64,000 nucleotides of DNA. Source: Tetragonia tetragonoides. Taxonomy: Eukaryota; Streptophyta; Magnoliopsida; Caryophyllales; Aizoaceae. A program made the position numbers and the translations under genes. Below, one piece after another: positions 1 to 11,863 of this stretch. Each line of letters opens with the position of its first letter. Within the stretch, counting starts at the first letter, position 1. The DNA lies in assembly GCA_038025085.1 (NCBI GenBank), contig CM076147.1, positions 42,802,766 to 42,866,765 on the forward strand, read 5' to 3'. Below the pieces are notes generated by a model. It was given only the letters and a program-made list of their open reading frames with translations. It was not told where the DNA came from and did not search any database.

Positions 1-417
1 AATTAGGTAAGGGTCAAAGATCGCCATCTATAAGTTAGCTTCACTGAAATCTTGATTGGATAAACTGTGGATAAACTATAAGAATGATTTGGAAACTCTT
101 GGAAGATAACAACTTAAAAAAGTTCAATATTGGCGATAATGAAAATGAGTTTTGAAAGGAATCTTGTCACGAATACTTTGACTCTCATAGATTGAGCATA
201 CCCTGAAGTTTTGACTGAGGAAGTATAATCAACAAACTTTTAGGCAAAGCGATACCATCATATCTTGAGTGCTACTTACAGAAGTACTCCGTATATGATT
301 TGCACTTAAACTGTCTAGTCAGCATTCTCTGTGCGCAGAAGATAAGAGAACCCATTTCTGCTTCAACTAATTCTACTTGTGGTATGTCAACTCAAGTGCC
401 ATGTTATTATTGCATAG
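1..417 (+). other. Intron of the LPXK gene (5' part outside window)
   Basis: This AT-rich stretch ends in an acceptor (AG at 416-417) directly before the GYAGGDE exon of LPXK. I see no further LPXK exon in it. It is inferred to be intron because LpxK proteins have about 100 residues before this point. Confidence 0.6.
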
Positions 418-2429
418 GGCTATGCTGGAGGTGATGAAGTGAAAATGCTACACAGACATCTTGCAGGAACATCTGCAAAGGTTGGCGTTGGTGCAGACAG
501 GGCAACAACTGCTGCTTGTTTTCTTGAGAGATTTGGCTATATAGATTCGTTCGCTAATGGTTCCTTTAAAAGCTTGCTCTCTGATAAGAAAGTGGAGAAA
601 GGTGTTACTTTTGGTAAAGTTGGTGTTGCTATTCTAGATGACGGAATGCAGGTAATTGTGCTTTTTGTCATGCTACTTTTCTTATACAATTTTTCATATA
701 TCATTTTTCTTTATTTTTTTTTTCTTCCTTATTATTTTTTGTGCACCTTGGTTTATTGCTTTTGCGAGTTCCCCATTCCTTCAGCATACATTTTCAAGCA
801 ATTGAGTTTCATACTTCATAGCTTGTTTGGCTTTTCACCAGTTTATGGTCATCCCTTCACAACATCCCACCTGGATACCAGCTTATGCTAACTGATTCAC
901 CTGTCATAGAATGTTGGTAGCAGCATCGTGCAGTAGGCACTTGAACATAAGTTATGTGCTTGTTAGGTGTTTGCTTGATATTTAAAGTGTGTTTGTATGA
1001 CAGACAGCATGTACGCTTATCGCGTGATTTGGAGATTGTGATGATAAATGGATTGATGCCATGGGGAAATAATCATCTGCTTCCTCTAGGACCTCAGAGA
1101 GAACCATTACATTCCCTTGTCCGAGCAGATGTTGCTGTGATCCACCATGCTGATCTGGTATGTTCAAGACATCTTGTAGGTTATATTCTCACTTGGCTCT
1201 GTATTTTCACTCTGGATAAAGTTTGGGCTCCAACATCCATTGTGAATAGTGCGATGCCTGCAAATGTATGTGTTGTGGTCAGTTTACTACCAAACAGAAT
1301 TATTTTGCATGAATATGCAGGTTTCAGAGGAAGATCTTATCAACCTCAAACGTAGAATTCAAGGGGTGAAGGAAATTCTCCCTGTCTTCTTCAGTAGAAT
1401 GGCCCCAACTCACTTCTTAACAGTTAGCAGTATGCAAGGTAAAATACCTTTGCAAGCTGTAAAAAGCAGAGTCTTACTATGTGTTTCTGCTATTGGTTCT
1501 CCTGATGCATTTGTGAAGTGTGTTGAGAAGGTATGTTCTTCTCCTATTTTGGGCAATCATATTCACTTTGAAGTGCTTTATGCTTTCACACACAGAATTA
1601 GTTTTAGTTTTTGGACTCTGCTGATGTCATTGTCTTCCGCTGCTGCAGCTAGGACCACTGCTTGTTGATCAGCTGCATTACAGAGACCATTATTTCTTTC
1701 AACCTAAGGTAGATTGACCTTTCATCTGTGCCAGTTATGTACATTTTCTGTTATATATGACCTTCTCCATCCAGCTTTTCCTGTGATATGCCTCTGTACA
1801 CTCAATACATTTCACGTTCCATGTCAATATGTGGTTCTTTTGGTACATTTTTCTGCTTAAATCACATTTATCGTAATTGTATATTATCATTGAAACAGGA
1901 TATTGGCATGATGAAGAGGAGGCTTGAAGAGATGCAGAAAAGTTTTGGATCTAGACCTATTGTTGTTATAACAGAAAAGGTGGGTAGATCTATGAATCTT
2001 TGTCTCAGATTGAAGCATAGGTGGAACTCTTAGATCTTGTTCAGGGACATAATTACCGTAGATGATGTCTCCACATGGCTTTTCACATCAATTGGAAGAG
2101 AGTTGTGTTTATGAATTATCCTCTCCTGTGCTTCAGTTCTTGCCTTGTATTTAAAGAATTGAGGATTTAGGAAATATGGAAGAAGCGAGCAGAATACTTT
2201 CATTTGTCTTTTTATCACAGACCGGGGAGTTTATAGTTGTCTTTTTTACCTGATCAAGCCGTCTTTTTGACAACAGGATTATGACCGGGATCACAAAGTT
2301 CTCTTACAGTTACATCCTTTTGAAGTCCTTATTCTCTGTTCTCAGCTAAAATTTGTGCCTCATAGCAAAAGCTCAGAGCAGGCTTTCAAGGAGCTGTTGA
2401 AGCAGATTTTGGATGTTAGATTAAAGTAG
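418..2429 (+). CDS. LPXK: Tetraacyldisaccharide 4'-kinase (LpxK homologue), 3' portion
   Basis: LpxK phosphorylates the 4' position of the tetraacyl disaccharide in lipid A-type synthesis; the plant enzyme is mitochondrial. Six exons join in one frame: 418-651, 1008-1157, 1321-1530, 1649-1708, 1899-1979 and 2277-2429 (stop TAG), giving 295 residues. Family landmarks are the GYAGGDEVKML segment at the first exon, ILDDGMQ at its end, RDLEIVMINGL and RADVAVIHH in exon 2, VSAIGSPDAFV in exon 3 and ITEKDYDRD across the last junction. Every intron has GT-AG ends and the exon lengths keep phase 0. The N-terminal exons, including the P-loop region normally just before this segment, lie upstream of the window, so the gene is cut by the window edge. 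No internal stop is visible. Confidence 0.9.
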
Positions 2430-5400
2430 CCTAAGCAAATTAAAAAACCATGAACTTCCTATATGGTAAACGAGGTAAATGCTTGAATTCTTTGAACTTG
2501 TTTTCAATATTTGAAGCTTATATCTCTTACTGTGAGAAAAACACAATTAACTAGCATATATACAATCATAATACAGATGCCCATGATTTTTCTCATACAT
2601 ATCTAGAGTCAGGAGTGGGCCTAGTTTTTTAAAAAAGTTCCATTGATCTTCAAGTTTTCTCATACAACACCAGCTTTATTTCCCCCTCTACCTTGTTGTG
2701 TCACCTGGATTTGGATGAAAGGCGACCAAATAACAGTAGAAGACTTAGCTTATCCTTTTTCGTCGGATTTCTTCTTTCTCTCAATACACAAACATCACCA
2801 TTGCAGACGTACTTGCTGGAGCTTTCTGGTTCGGAGAAACAGCTGAAGAAATTGGAGAAGGAAGCCATGAGACTTAGCGCATGCTCTCTCCCCCCTTCCT
2901 GTGTCTCTCGCTTGTCGCCGTTGAGCACCTTTCAGTAGAGTGCCTTGAGATTCATTTGTATCTTCTTAAGTTTCAAGATTTATAGCATACAATTGCTGAC
3001 CTAGTTATTTGATTTGGTAGTAGTATTAAAATTTTCCAAGTTTTTCACGTGGAAGTCTTCAGAGGCTGAAAATCAATGTAAAGAAGTAAGCAAGGCCTAC
3101 TTTTCGCCGCCGTATATAATGTGTACATGGAATGGAAGCCAGTCACGCCAATGCGGTCTCTGTTGTTGTCAATCAATTCACACAGCTCTGTCTTCTGTGG
3201 TGAACTGGTGATGGTTATGTTTTATTTTTTGTCAACAGAAATAAATATGAGTTATTCAAAGTAGCCACGACGCTGACATTTATATCCTCCACATACAAGG
3301 GAAGACTCTTGGTGAATTGTAACGCGTTTATGTAATCTCAATTCATCCAGCTCATATTCATATTTTACAGTTATTGAATCATCTTAAACAGCAAATTAGA
3401 CAAAAAATAAAAAAACAAAACAAAAATCCATCTTAGATCAGGTAAAATAAAGTTATTCAATCTGCAAACTGCCAATTTCATTAGGTAACACAAAATAGAC
3501 CTTTTGTTCTTTTATATGGTGTTTTTTTTTTTGCTGACTGCACCTTTTATCCCTATTTTTCAGAGATACATAGTAATTGATAAGTAAAATCAAAATATCA
3601 AAATGTTATCTTAATGCAAATCCTGTTTTCTTTATCAAAATGCAGTTCTGTTTATCGAACTGAACTTCTCTTTACTAAATTGAATTAAAATTTATTGAGT
3701 TGAACTAAATTTGACTAAAAATCTCGACCTTAGTCAATAGGCCAAAAGGGTATCATTGTCTTTTCTGGGTGCAAAATGGGGTGTCATCGTAGCAAAACTA
3801 TACGGCTTACGTTCGTCACCTAGTCTTGTGTGGACTTAGTCCACCGTGGACCAAGTATATTTGAGGGGTGGTTTCAGGTGAAGTATGGGGTGACTTCACT
3901 ATTAGAGGGGTGGCTCCAGGTGAAGGATGGGGTGGCTCCACTATTAAAGGGGTGACTCCAAGTGAAGGATGGAGTGGCTCCACTATTAGAGGGATGACGC
4001 CAAATTTTTGTATACGTCCTAAGTCCCCTCAATGTCATTAGGCCATGACAAATTGACAACGGTTATCAAATTGGACCGAGACCCGTAGGCCGTATCTACA
4101 AACCCTTAGTATCTAAATTCTGAAGTTATATGGTCCATATGAAGTGGGCTGGGCTATCCGCCAATCCCCGTCCCCTTAAAAGCCTAAAGTTTTTCGCTGA
4201 ACTCATTCGATAAAAGCCAATCAAAGTGTTGCTGAATGATGTGTGATTTTGTTACTCTGAAAGACTTGAAACATAGATTGCCAAGGACTGGAGTTTCCAC
4301 TGCCATATGAAGTACTCCTATCTATCTTCCAAGTTAAATTAGGGAAAAAAACCCAAGAGGTGTTGACTCACTGGTTTTGTATTACACGAATTAATTCGTG
4401 GAATACCCAAGGACCGTGCGTTAGGAGGAGTCCTTTAGCCACTCCTCTTTGCCAAACCAAAAAATTAGGGTTCTTTTTTTTTGTCAAACAATTATTTTAC
4501 TGCTTGATTTCTTTAATGACGTTTCATATCAATGATGAAATATTTATGATTTTGCTGACCCCTCTTGACATAATGTTTCGCATTAGTAAACCCAGTTTTT
4601 GATTTGCTAGACGTCCAAGTTTGAATAAAATTTCTCTATTTTTGTTTTTGTTTAAGGGCGCTGTTACTAATGCCAGGTTACTATTATTTGGCTTGACCAC
4701 TTAGCCCTTCATATATTTATGAGGCAGAATACCTATTATTTTTCCACTATCTTTCATTGCCTTAATTAAAACAAATTTATGGAAAGACATCATAATTGGG
4801 GATCCTATAATTCCACAAGCTTAGCAATTTGCATCCATAAGAATCAACTTATTATCTTCCTTAATTACTCACATGTCATTCATGTGCTCTTTTTGCTTCC
4901 TAAATGAATACTTATGCATACAAACAATTTAAATCCTATACAAAGTTTAACATCATCCTCGTAATAGACAGTAACCTTTAAAACACATGTTGAGGGTACC
5001 ATAACAATTAAATAATTTAAAAGCTAACAAATTAAGAGTCGGGCTGTTGTGTTTTAATAAGGTTATTAGTCCAAAAATTGTGTGATATAAAATCTTTTCA
5101 TATTGACTACTCTGTAAGTCTGTATATATTATTGTATCAGACATAAAGTTATGAAATTGGACTTGGAAGCTTTCATCAATTGCGTGTGGTTACTATTAAA
5201 GCTCAATATACATACAAAACTCTATAGTTCTCCTTATTTTTTTTTTCAATGGAAGCTCTAGTTCCTTTTTAATTTGAATGTAAGTTATATCTGATTTCAC
5301 TTTTATATTAGAGTCATGATCAATCATATGCCCAGATCAATCACATTAACAAGCTAGACAACTTGACGCAAAAATCAAGCTGATCAGAGTATTTGATTTG

Positions 5401-5600
5401 AATGTAAAAAAAAAAATTGACAACTTACTTTAACTTTGGCACTAATAATGTATGTAACTATGTATTTGATCCTTTCATCAATGTTTAGTTAAAAGACAGT
5501 TATTTTCTCTGGTATTTGAATAACACATGAACATTTTCGATTTCACAAAACTAATCTACTTTATGAATGTAATAGCCAATGTTTTTTCGGTATACTGTAG
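2430..5600. other. Intergenic region between LPXK and the eIF3b-like gene
   Basis: About 3.1 kb without a recognisable gene. It contains the LPXK 3' UTR at its left end, A/T-rich sequence, and the 42-bp minisatellite at 3865-3990. A short Lys/Glu-rich open stretch near 2805-2880 could be an exon but matches nothing I recognise. The 5' exon(s) or UTR of the eIF3b-like gene may lie near the right end, because its first visible exon is preceded by an acceptor-like AG. Confidence 0.5.
3865..3990. repeat. Minisatellite, three 42-bp units
   Basis: Three tandem copies of a 42-bp unit, each starting GGGGTG and ending CTATTA(A/G)A, at 3865-3906, 3907-3948 and 3949-3990. Copies differ by a few substitutions. 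A fragment of a fourth copy (GGGATGACGCCA) follows. Confidence 0.85.
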
Positions 5601-8564
5601 GACTTTGGTGATGAGCCTATGAAAGAAGTCAATGAACGACTGAGAAGATCAATGAAGATGGTGAGAATAATTGAAGGAAGTTCGAAACACTATGAAAATT
5701 CAGAAATTCAGAACAGTCATGAATATGATTCTCTTGAGAGTCTCCATATTGTTGGTGACTTGTATAACTGGATTATTATTGATTCTGTTAATGTGCACTT
5801 TTCTGTGTTCAGAAAAATCTAGGTGCTGTAACGTGCTTGTATTCGATATTTCGACATGGATCCTCAGTTGAGGTTTTTAGCTACAGCGATGATGACCATT
5901 TTCAGCCTGTTCTGCTGCACTCATTCACTGTAAGTTGTTGCTCAATTAATTTGGACCTTTTTGCCTTTGTCCTTTATTTTGTATTGTATGCATGCTTTTG
6001 TAGCTTTGTTATGTGTCACTCTGGACTGGTATAAACCCCTACCTCCCAAAATTACTCTGCCTCCAAGTTCAGATCTTATTTGCTCGAGTCGAGTTTGTTT
6101 TACTAGTTGTATTGGTATTGCATAGTGTGGTTGTATAATAATATGAATCATCTTCAAGTTCAGTAAATTTATCTTTTGTGCAGAAACCAAACATTCTAAA
6201 TTGAAAAGAGAACCTCTTTAGGTGGTTTCCTTTTTTTACCATCTGGGGAAAGTTATAACTTCATGTGATCAGCTGTTTTTCTTTAGTAGGAAAATTGAAT
6301 GAGATGTGGCCAAAATTGCATTTTCATTACAGTTACCTGGTCTAGAATCTATCAATTGGTCCCCTGAAGGGACTTACTTGGCCGGTCTACAAGGGGACGA
6401 GTTGATTGTTAAGGATGGTGCTGATGGATTTGATGTAATCACGCACATGGATGCTGACAAGGTCATCCACCCTCTCCTGCGCTTAATTGAATTTCTCTCG
6501 TTAAAGTTTTTTGTTCGTTCATCTTTTACTTATTGAGCTTGTTTGGCAGTCCCTGCAAATTCAAAGGGTCGATTTTTCTCCTGGGGAACATTATTTAGTC
6601 CTTACCTGCGGCTTACCAGGCAACAAATATGTGAGACACAAATCAGCTTAACAATTTTCTCTCTTGCACACACTGTCATAACTATATATGATGACTTTAT
6701 CCTTTGGTTAGCAATTTGAATTGAAGTTTATTGACTTGAGGACCGGAGTAACAAAGCATACATTGGAGTATATGCAGCTCTCTGACTGTCATATCAGGTG
6801 ATTTTCATTTACATGTGCCTTGCCATCTACACCTATCTCTAATATCCTGCCTTATTTTCAAGTTTAATGGATTCTCTTTTTTCTTCCTTTAATTACTGCA
6901 GTTGGGAGCGGACGACAAATGACTCGCATTATGCTACATATGATGGTGGAAGTACAGCATTTGTCTATGAAACCAATACATTTTCATGTAGTAGATTGAT
7001 GTTCAGCAATTTGCAAAACCTTAGTTGGTCACCCTCCAGGACACAAATAGCACTATTTGGGGTTTCAGATGCTGTGACTGGAGAACCTGGTTGGGTACGT
7101 CTGCAAAACTTCATAGAAACGTCCTTTTCCTTTTTGTCAGAAAATCTTCTCTTTTGTTCTCTAGCTTATTATTCCCTTGGTTTATGGCTTATGCCTAAAA
7201 AAGTTAACCAGTTATGAATTGTTTTAAAATCTGAAACTACTCATCTTTTGCTGGATATGCCACTGGGAGTAGGGAATTAGGGACCAATTCTATGCCATTT
7301 AAGTTTTGGTATCTTATCTCCTAAATAATGAAATTAAACTTAATAAATCATGCATGCTTTGTTTTATAGGTGAGGCTTGTTGAAATCCCCAGTAAAGAGG
7401 AGAGCTTTAGTGTTCTTCTGAAGGTTGCAGGGCCTAGTAGTCTGTTTTGCTGGCAAAATGAAGGTGATTACCTTGCAGTTTTATATAACCAAAACAAGGA
7501 GGCACACTACAATGGTGAGTATGACGCGGTGGCTATAGTTGATATCAAAGAGAATGCTGGAAAAGTCTCTTGCAAAGGAAGTCGTCGTAGGATTATAATT
7601 GACTTTTCTTGGGAACCGGGAAGTGCTCGTTTTGCACTAATCCGTTGCACCAGGGGTACTAGTTCTCCGAGTGATCTGACATATGTAGATTTTTACAATC
7701 TGCTGAAAACCCAGAAGAAACATACCGTGAAGAAGCAAAAATTGGTTACCATCAGGGACATATTTGTCAAGACTCTCGTTTGGTCTCCAAAGGGTCGTTA
7801 TGTTGTGTTGCATGGATCAACAAGTTTGAATGGGAAGCTGCACTTCTATGATTTTGGCTCTCTTCAAATGTTGGCCTCTGTCAAGTTCATGGCAGTTGAT
7901 GTTCAATGGGATCTAACTGGAAGGTATATGTTCTTCCCCTTCCATTTCTTTTTTTTTTTTCAAGGGGTAGAAGCGGCCACCTAGTTTGGCCTACCATGCG
8001 TTCTAATGTTTGGTTTGAGTCATAGCTACTTCTTTGGAGAGACACAATAGCTAGTTGTATGAACTTTCCTCATAATCTCCTGGGTCCAATGTAGTTGTAC
8101 TGAGCTAATTTTGCTAGTTATGTGTTTATGTTTGCATTAGCCTTAACTTAAAAAAAAAAAAAAAATCGTATTTATGCCAGTTTTTTCCATCAATTTCTAC
8201 CCAGGTTTGTATCGACTAAAGCTGCAAACTGCGATGGAGGAGGCATAGTGATATGGTCTTTCAAAGGGGATAGACTCCATGAAATTCATGAACAAGAAAT
8301 TGATATGGCAAGTGTTACATGATCTCATCTCTGACATGAACTTCTTTTCATATTCGGAAACTTAAAATAGTTTGCATTAATTGGTTTATATAACTGCGGA
8401 TTTTGTTCAACAATTTACAGAGATGGAGCAAACCCTTTTCAAGAATGGGCTCAGTGAAGGATGAGGCAGCTGAGGATACAAATGGTCTATTTTCGGAAGA
8501 TATGATGATTGTTGATGAAGAAATGCTCCTTAGTGCAGGCATTTCCAGAATTAATCTTGAATAA
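5601..8564 (+). CDS. eIF3b-like WD40 protein lacking the RRM
   Basis: Resembles the WD40 propeller of translation initiation factor eIF3 subunit b, the scaffold of eIF3 on the 40S ribosome. Exons: 5601-5660, 5813-5929, 6333-6461, 6550-6630, 6712-6797, 6902-7094, 7370-7923, 8205-8307 and 8421-8564, totalling 1467 nt (489 codons with stop) in one frame. Family motifs are INWSPEGTYLA, VDFSPGEHYLV, LSWSPSRTQIALF, RLVEIPSKEE, WQNEGDYLAV, FSWEPGSARFALI, LVWSPKGRYVVL, VQWDLTGRFVST and IVIWSFKG. Authentic eIF3b is about 710-720 aa with an N-terminal RRM and a long acidic C-terminal tail. Here no RRM is seen and the C-terminus is short, so this is probably a diverged or truncated paralogue. The start is uncertain: a stop directly precedes 5601 in frame, so either an upstream exon exists or translation starts at the ATG at 5619. 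The intron after 8307 is GC-AG. Confidence 0.8.
8308..8420 (+). other. GC-AG intron in the eIF3b-like gene
   Basis: The exon ending ...GATATG at 8307 is followed by GCAAGT, the typical U1-matching context of the minor GC donor class. The acceptor is ACAG at 8417-8420. Only this junction keeps the frame into the Arg-Trp-Ser segment that corresponds to the FAWRPR region of eIF3b. No GT donor nearby gives the same result. Confidence 0.7.
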
Positions 8565-9307
8565 ACTTGGGTACTTTTCATCCAAGAGCATAGCTATGCA
8601 ATTTTGATATGGACTTTAGTTTTATTCTTTTGGGAGGGTTTGAAATGAGGAAACAATTCTTTCAGAATATGTTCAAAGAATGAACTACAGACCTACAGTA
8701 GATACTCTAATTGTTCAACGATGGCTATCACTTCCAAATAAATGCTCCTTGTATGCAGCAAAACAACGATAATTTTTTACCCAGTTTGAACACAAAAACT
8801 CGTATGATGCACTTCTTAACGCGCACTTCTTCCTAGCCTAAGGCTTTCTTCCAGGCTTCAAGATAATATACGAATAGTTTCATCTGATGCTGCATGGTGG
8901 AACCTATGGATCGACCTAATTGGAAAAATTTACTAATTTTCGTTGTTAATTGTGGGTTAAGGTAAAAGTTACTGACCGTTCTAAACAAGTTTTTGGCAAA
9001 ATGTTCATGCACCATTTCTTTTTTTTTTTTTTTTTTTTTGTTTTTTTTCTTTTTTTTTTGGGGTTAGAGTATCGTCCCAGTTACCTTGAAGAATATTCTG
9101 CTCAATTCTTCTATTCTTCTTCAACACCACTGTCCACTGCTCCCTAGTCCCTACATCATCTTCATCTAATGATCTAATCACTCAATCTCTCATGGCAGAA
9201 CAGAAGAAGCCATTTGGATCAGTAAACAATTATAAACCCAAAACATACATTACCGTTATTTAAGAATTAGGAGAAAGAAAAAGAAAAAGAAAAAGCAAAA
9301 GCGATTA
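8565..9307. other. Intergenic region with T-rich tract, APR promoter side
   Basis: Contains the 3' UTR of the eIF3b-like gene and a nearly pure T tract around 9018-9059, which may be the reversed poly(A) tail of a retroposon. The A/G-rich sequence just before the APR start is probably 5' UTR. No convincing TATA box was located. Confidence 0.4.
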
Positions 9308-11863
9308 ATGGCATTCGTTTCCTTTTCCTTATCTTCACCGCCTTCTCTCTCCTCCTATGGCTATGATCAGCTCGCTCTCAAAGGTAATTTATTTTCCCTT
9401 TTCTTCATTTCCCTTTTCACCCATAAAAACTAGGCTAAGAAGATTTTATTATTGCCCTTAATAATGGTAAATTATCAATCTTTTTACCAGTTTCATTACT
9501 GGGTTATTTTCAACCTTTGCAATTTATGAATGTACAATCAACGGCTGGAAGTTCAATTTCTCCATTTCACAGTCGAAGAACTATTCTTGTGACGCCAGTG
9601 AATGCTGAGCTTCAAGTGGGTTCAGTTTCTGCTGCTACTGGTAATCTCTCTCTTTATTTTTGTTGCAATTTTGTTTTCTCTTTTGGATTTTTTTTAAAAA
9701 TTAAATTTTAAATTTTGGGTAATGTTGATTTTTGGTTCTGAGAGGTGAAGCATTGTAGAACATTATTTTATAGGGATATATGCTCAGGAAAGATTTTGTT
9801 TTTCTGGGGGGTATTTTGCAGAAGTTGAAATCACTGAATCTGACAATGAGGAAGATGATTATGAGGAATTGTCAAGAGTATTGGAAAATGCCTCCCCTCT
9901 TGCAATTATTGATAAAGCCCTTGAGAAATTTGGGGATGATATTGCCATTGCTTTCAGGTAAATTATAAATCACTTGTTGTTAATTCAACTATTAGTCTAT
10001 TACAGTGCATATAAAGAGCATTTTCTGTAATTCACATTGTTAATTAAAAGAAACCCTACTTTTTTTAGCTCACAGTTTAGCTGAAAATGGGCTGGACAGG
10101 GATCAGCTTTTGTACTGCTGACTGCTGAGATTGATCAATTTAGTGAGGGTAAGGGGGAAGGCTTTTATGGTCTCTAAGAATCTTATTGCTTTTAAGCCAT
10201 GCATAACCTTTACATGAAAATGGTTTTGTTAACTAATCAGTCTTTTAATTGATTGCCCAAGCAATAGTTTTTCGTAAAGGTGGGAATTTTGCTTTCCTGC
10301 AGCTTAAGTTCTCGTTTCTCGATATTGGAGTTTCATGAGTAACATGGGTGTTTAATGTATTGGATTTGAGTCTTCTTGGAGTATTCAGAGGTTATGCCAC
10401 TTATCTGGTTTCCATTAGCCCCAATCTATGGATCACAGATTTCATTTGGGTGGTAAAGCTTATGATATCATTTGATATGCATTTTGTGTTAACTTGCAAC
10501 CATACGTAACCCTTGTAATGAGAATCAAGTTTGCCTAGTTAATAATGGCTATGAAGTAAACTGGTGATTATGAAAGTGTAAGAAAATGTATATTACAGTG
10601 AGGTTTAGTTTAGTATCATTTCTGTTTCTATATTGATACCTGGATACTGTTTCTTGTTTTTGATTTCTTTTTCTTCTTTTCTTTCTTTTGGCCATACAAT
10701 CAGAATATTGGCTTACAGATAAGATTCATTTTCCATTGGTGCAGTGGAGCTGAGGATGTAGCCTTGATGAGTATGCACGGTTAACAGGTAGGCCGTTCCG
10801 AGTGTTCAGCCTTGACACTGGAAGGTTAAACCCAGAAACATACCAGTTCTTTGACACTATCGAGAAACATTATGGCATCCGCATCAATTACATGTTCCCA
10901 GATGCTATTGATGTGCAACAACTGGTGAGGAGCAAGGGTCTTTTCTCTTTTTATGAAGATGGACACCAAGAATGCTGCAGAGTAAGGAAGGTAAGGCCCC
11001 TAAAAAGGGCTCTCAAGGGGCTTAGAGCCTGGATTACTGGGCAGAGGAAGGATCAATCTCCAGGAACTAGGGATAATATTCGGGTTGTTCAAATTGACCC
11101 CTCCTATGAGGGAATTGACGGCGGGATTGGCAGCTTAGTCAAATGGAACCCTCTGGCTAATGTGGAAGGGCAAGATTTGTGGAACTTCCTTCGAGCCATG
11201 GATGTGCCCACCAATTCCTTGCACTCACAGGGTTATGTCTCGATTGGATGTGAACCGTGCACAAGACCTGTTCTTCCTTGGCAACACGAGAGAGAAGGAA
11301 GGTGGTGGTGGGAGGATGCTCAAGCTAAAGAATGTGGTCTCCACAATGGAAACGTCAAACAAGAACAGGTACACCAGATTGATGGAAATGTGAATGGCAT
11401 AGCTGCTGACATCTTTAACAGTCAGAACTTGGTTTCTTTGAGTAGAACTGGGATTGAAAATCTGGCTAAATTGGAGAGCCGTAAGAAGGCTTGGATTGTG
11501 GTTCTATATGCTCCTTGGTGCCGCTTTTGCCAGGTGGATTTAACTCTCTTTTCTGTTGAGATTTGATTCATATTTTCCACAATGTTGCCAATTCTGTTGT
11601 TGCTAATTGAGATAACTTGGGTTTCTATATAGGCAATGGAAGATTCATTCATTGAATTGGCAGAGAAATTGGCAGGAAGTCAAGTGAAAGTGGGGAAATT
11701 CAGGGCTGATGGCAATCAGAAGCCATATGCAGAGGCCAATCTCCAGCTCAAGACCTTTCCGACCATACTTTTCTTCAATAAACACTCATCTAAGCCCATA
11801 AAATACCCATCTGAGAAACGTGATGTTGATTCATTGATAGCATTTGTGAATGCTCTGCGTTAG
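9308..11863 (+). pseudogene. APR: 5'-adenylylsulfate reductase, plastid (APR), one-base frameshift
   Basis: APR reduces adenylylsulfate to sulfite in plastids using glutathione; it is the key step of sulfate assimilation. Exons: 9308-9383, 9491-9640, 9822-9957, 10745-11533 and 11633-11863. The Ser/Phe-rich start (MAFVSFSLSS) fits a transit peptide. The reductase domain shows [11 protein letters not shown], the Fe-S cysteines ECCRVRK and GCEPCTRP, and [10 protein letters not shown]. The C-terminal thioredoxin/glutaredoxin-like domain has YAPWCRFCQ and FPTILFF, ending in FVNALR and TAG. The exons sum to 1382 nt, one short of a multiple of three. The missing base lies in exon 4 at about 10768, where the family reads ALIEYARLTG; the frame then meets TAA at 10782-10784. 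Everything after the lesion is open and well conserved. It could be a recent inactivation, a frameshift allele or a sequencing error. Confidence 0.85.

Noticed and set aside
2693..2938. Open frame with a Lys/Glu-rich stretch (SEKQLKKLEKEAM) between LPXK and the eIF3b-like gene
   Set aside because: Short, no family recognised, no clear splice partners; could be an exon but cannot be supported.
4360..4602. 80-codon open frame
   Set aside because: A/T-rich, no domain, no context; considered random.
11500..11535. C-R-F-C instead of C-P-F-C in the APR thioredoxin-like site
   Set aside because: The middle residue of this site varies among plant APRs as I recall; the two cysteines are intact, so it is not taken as a lesion.
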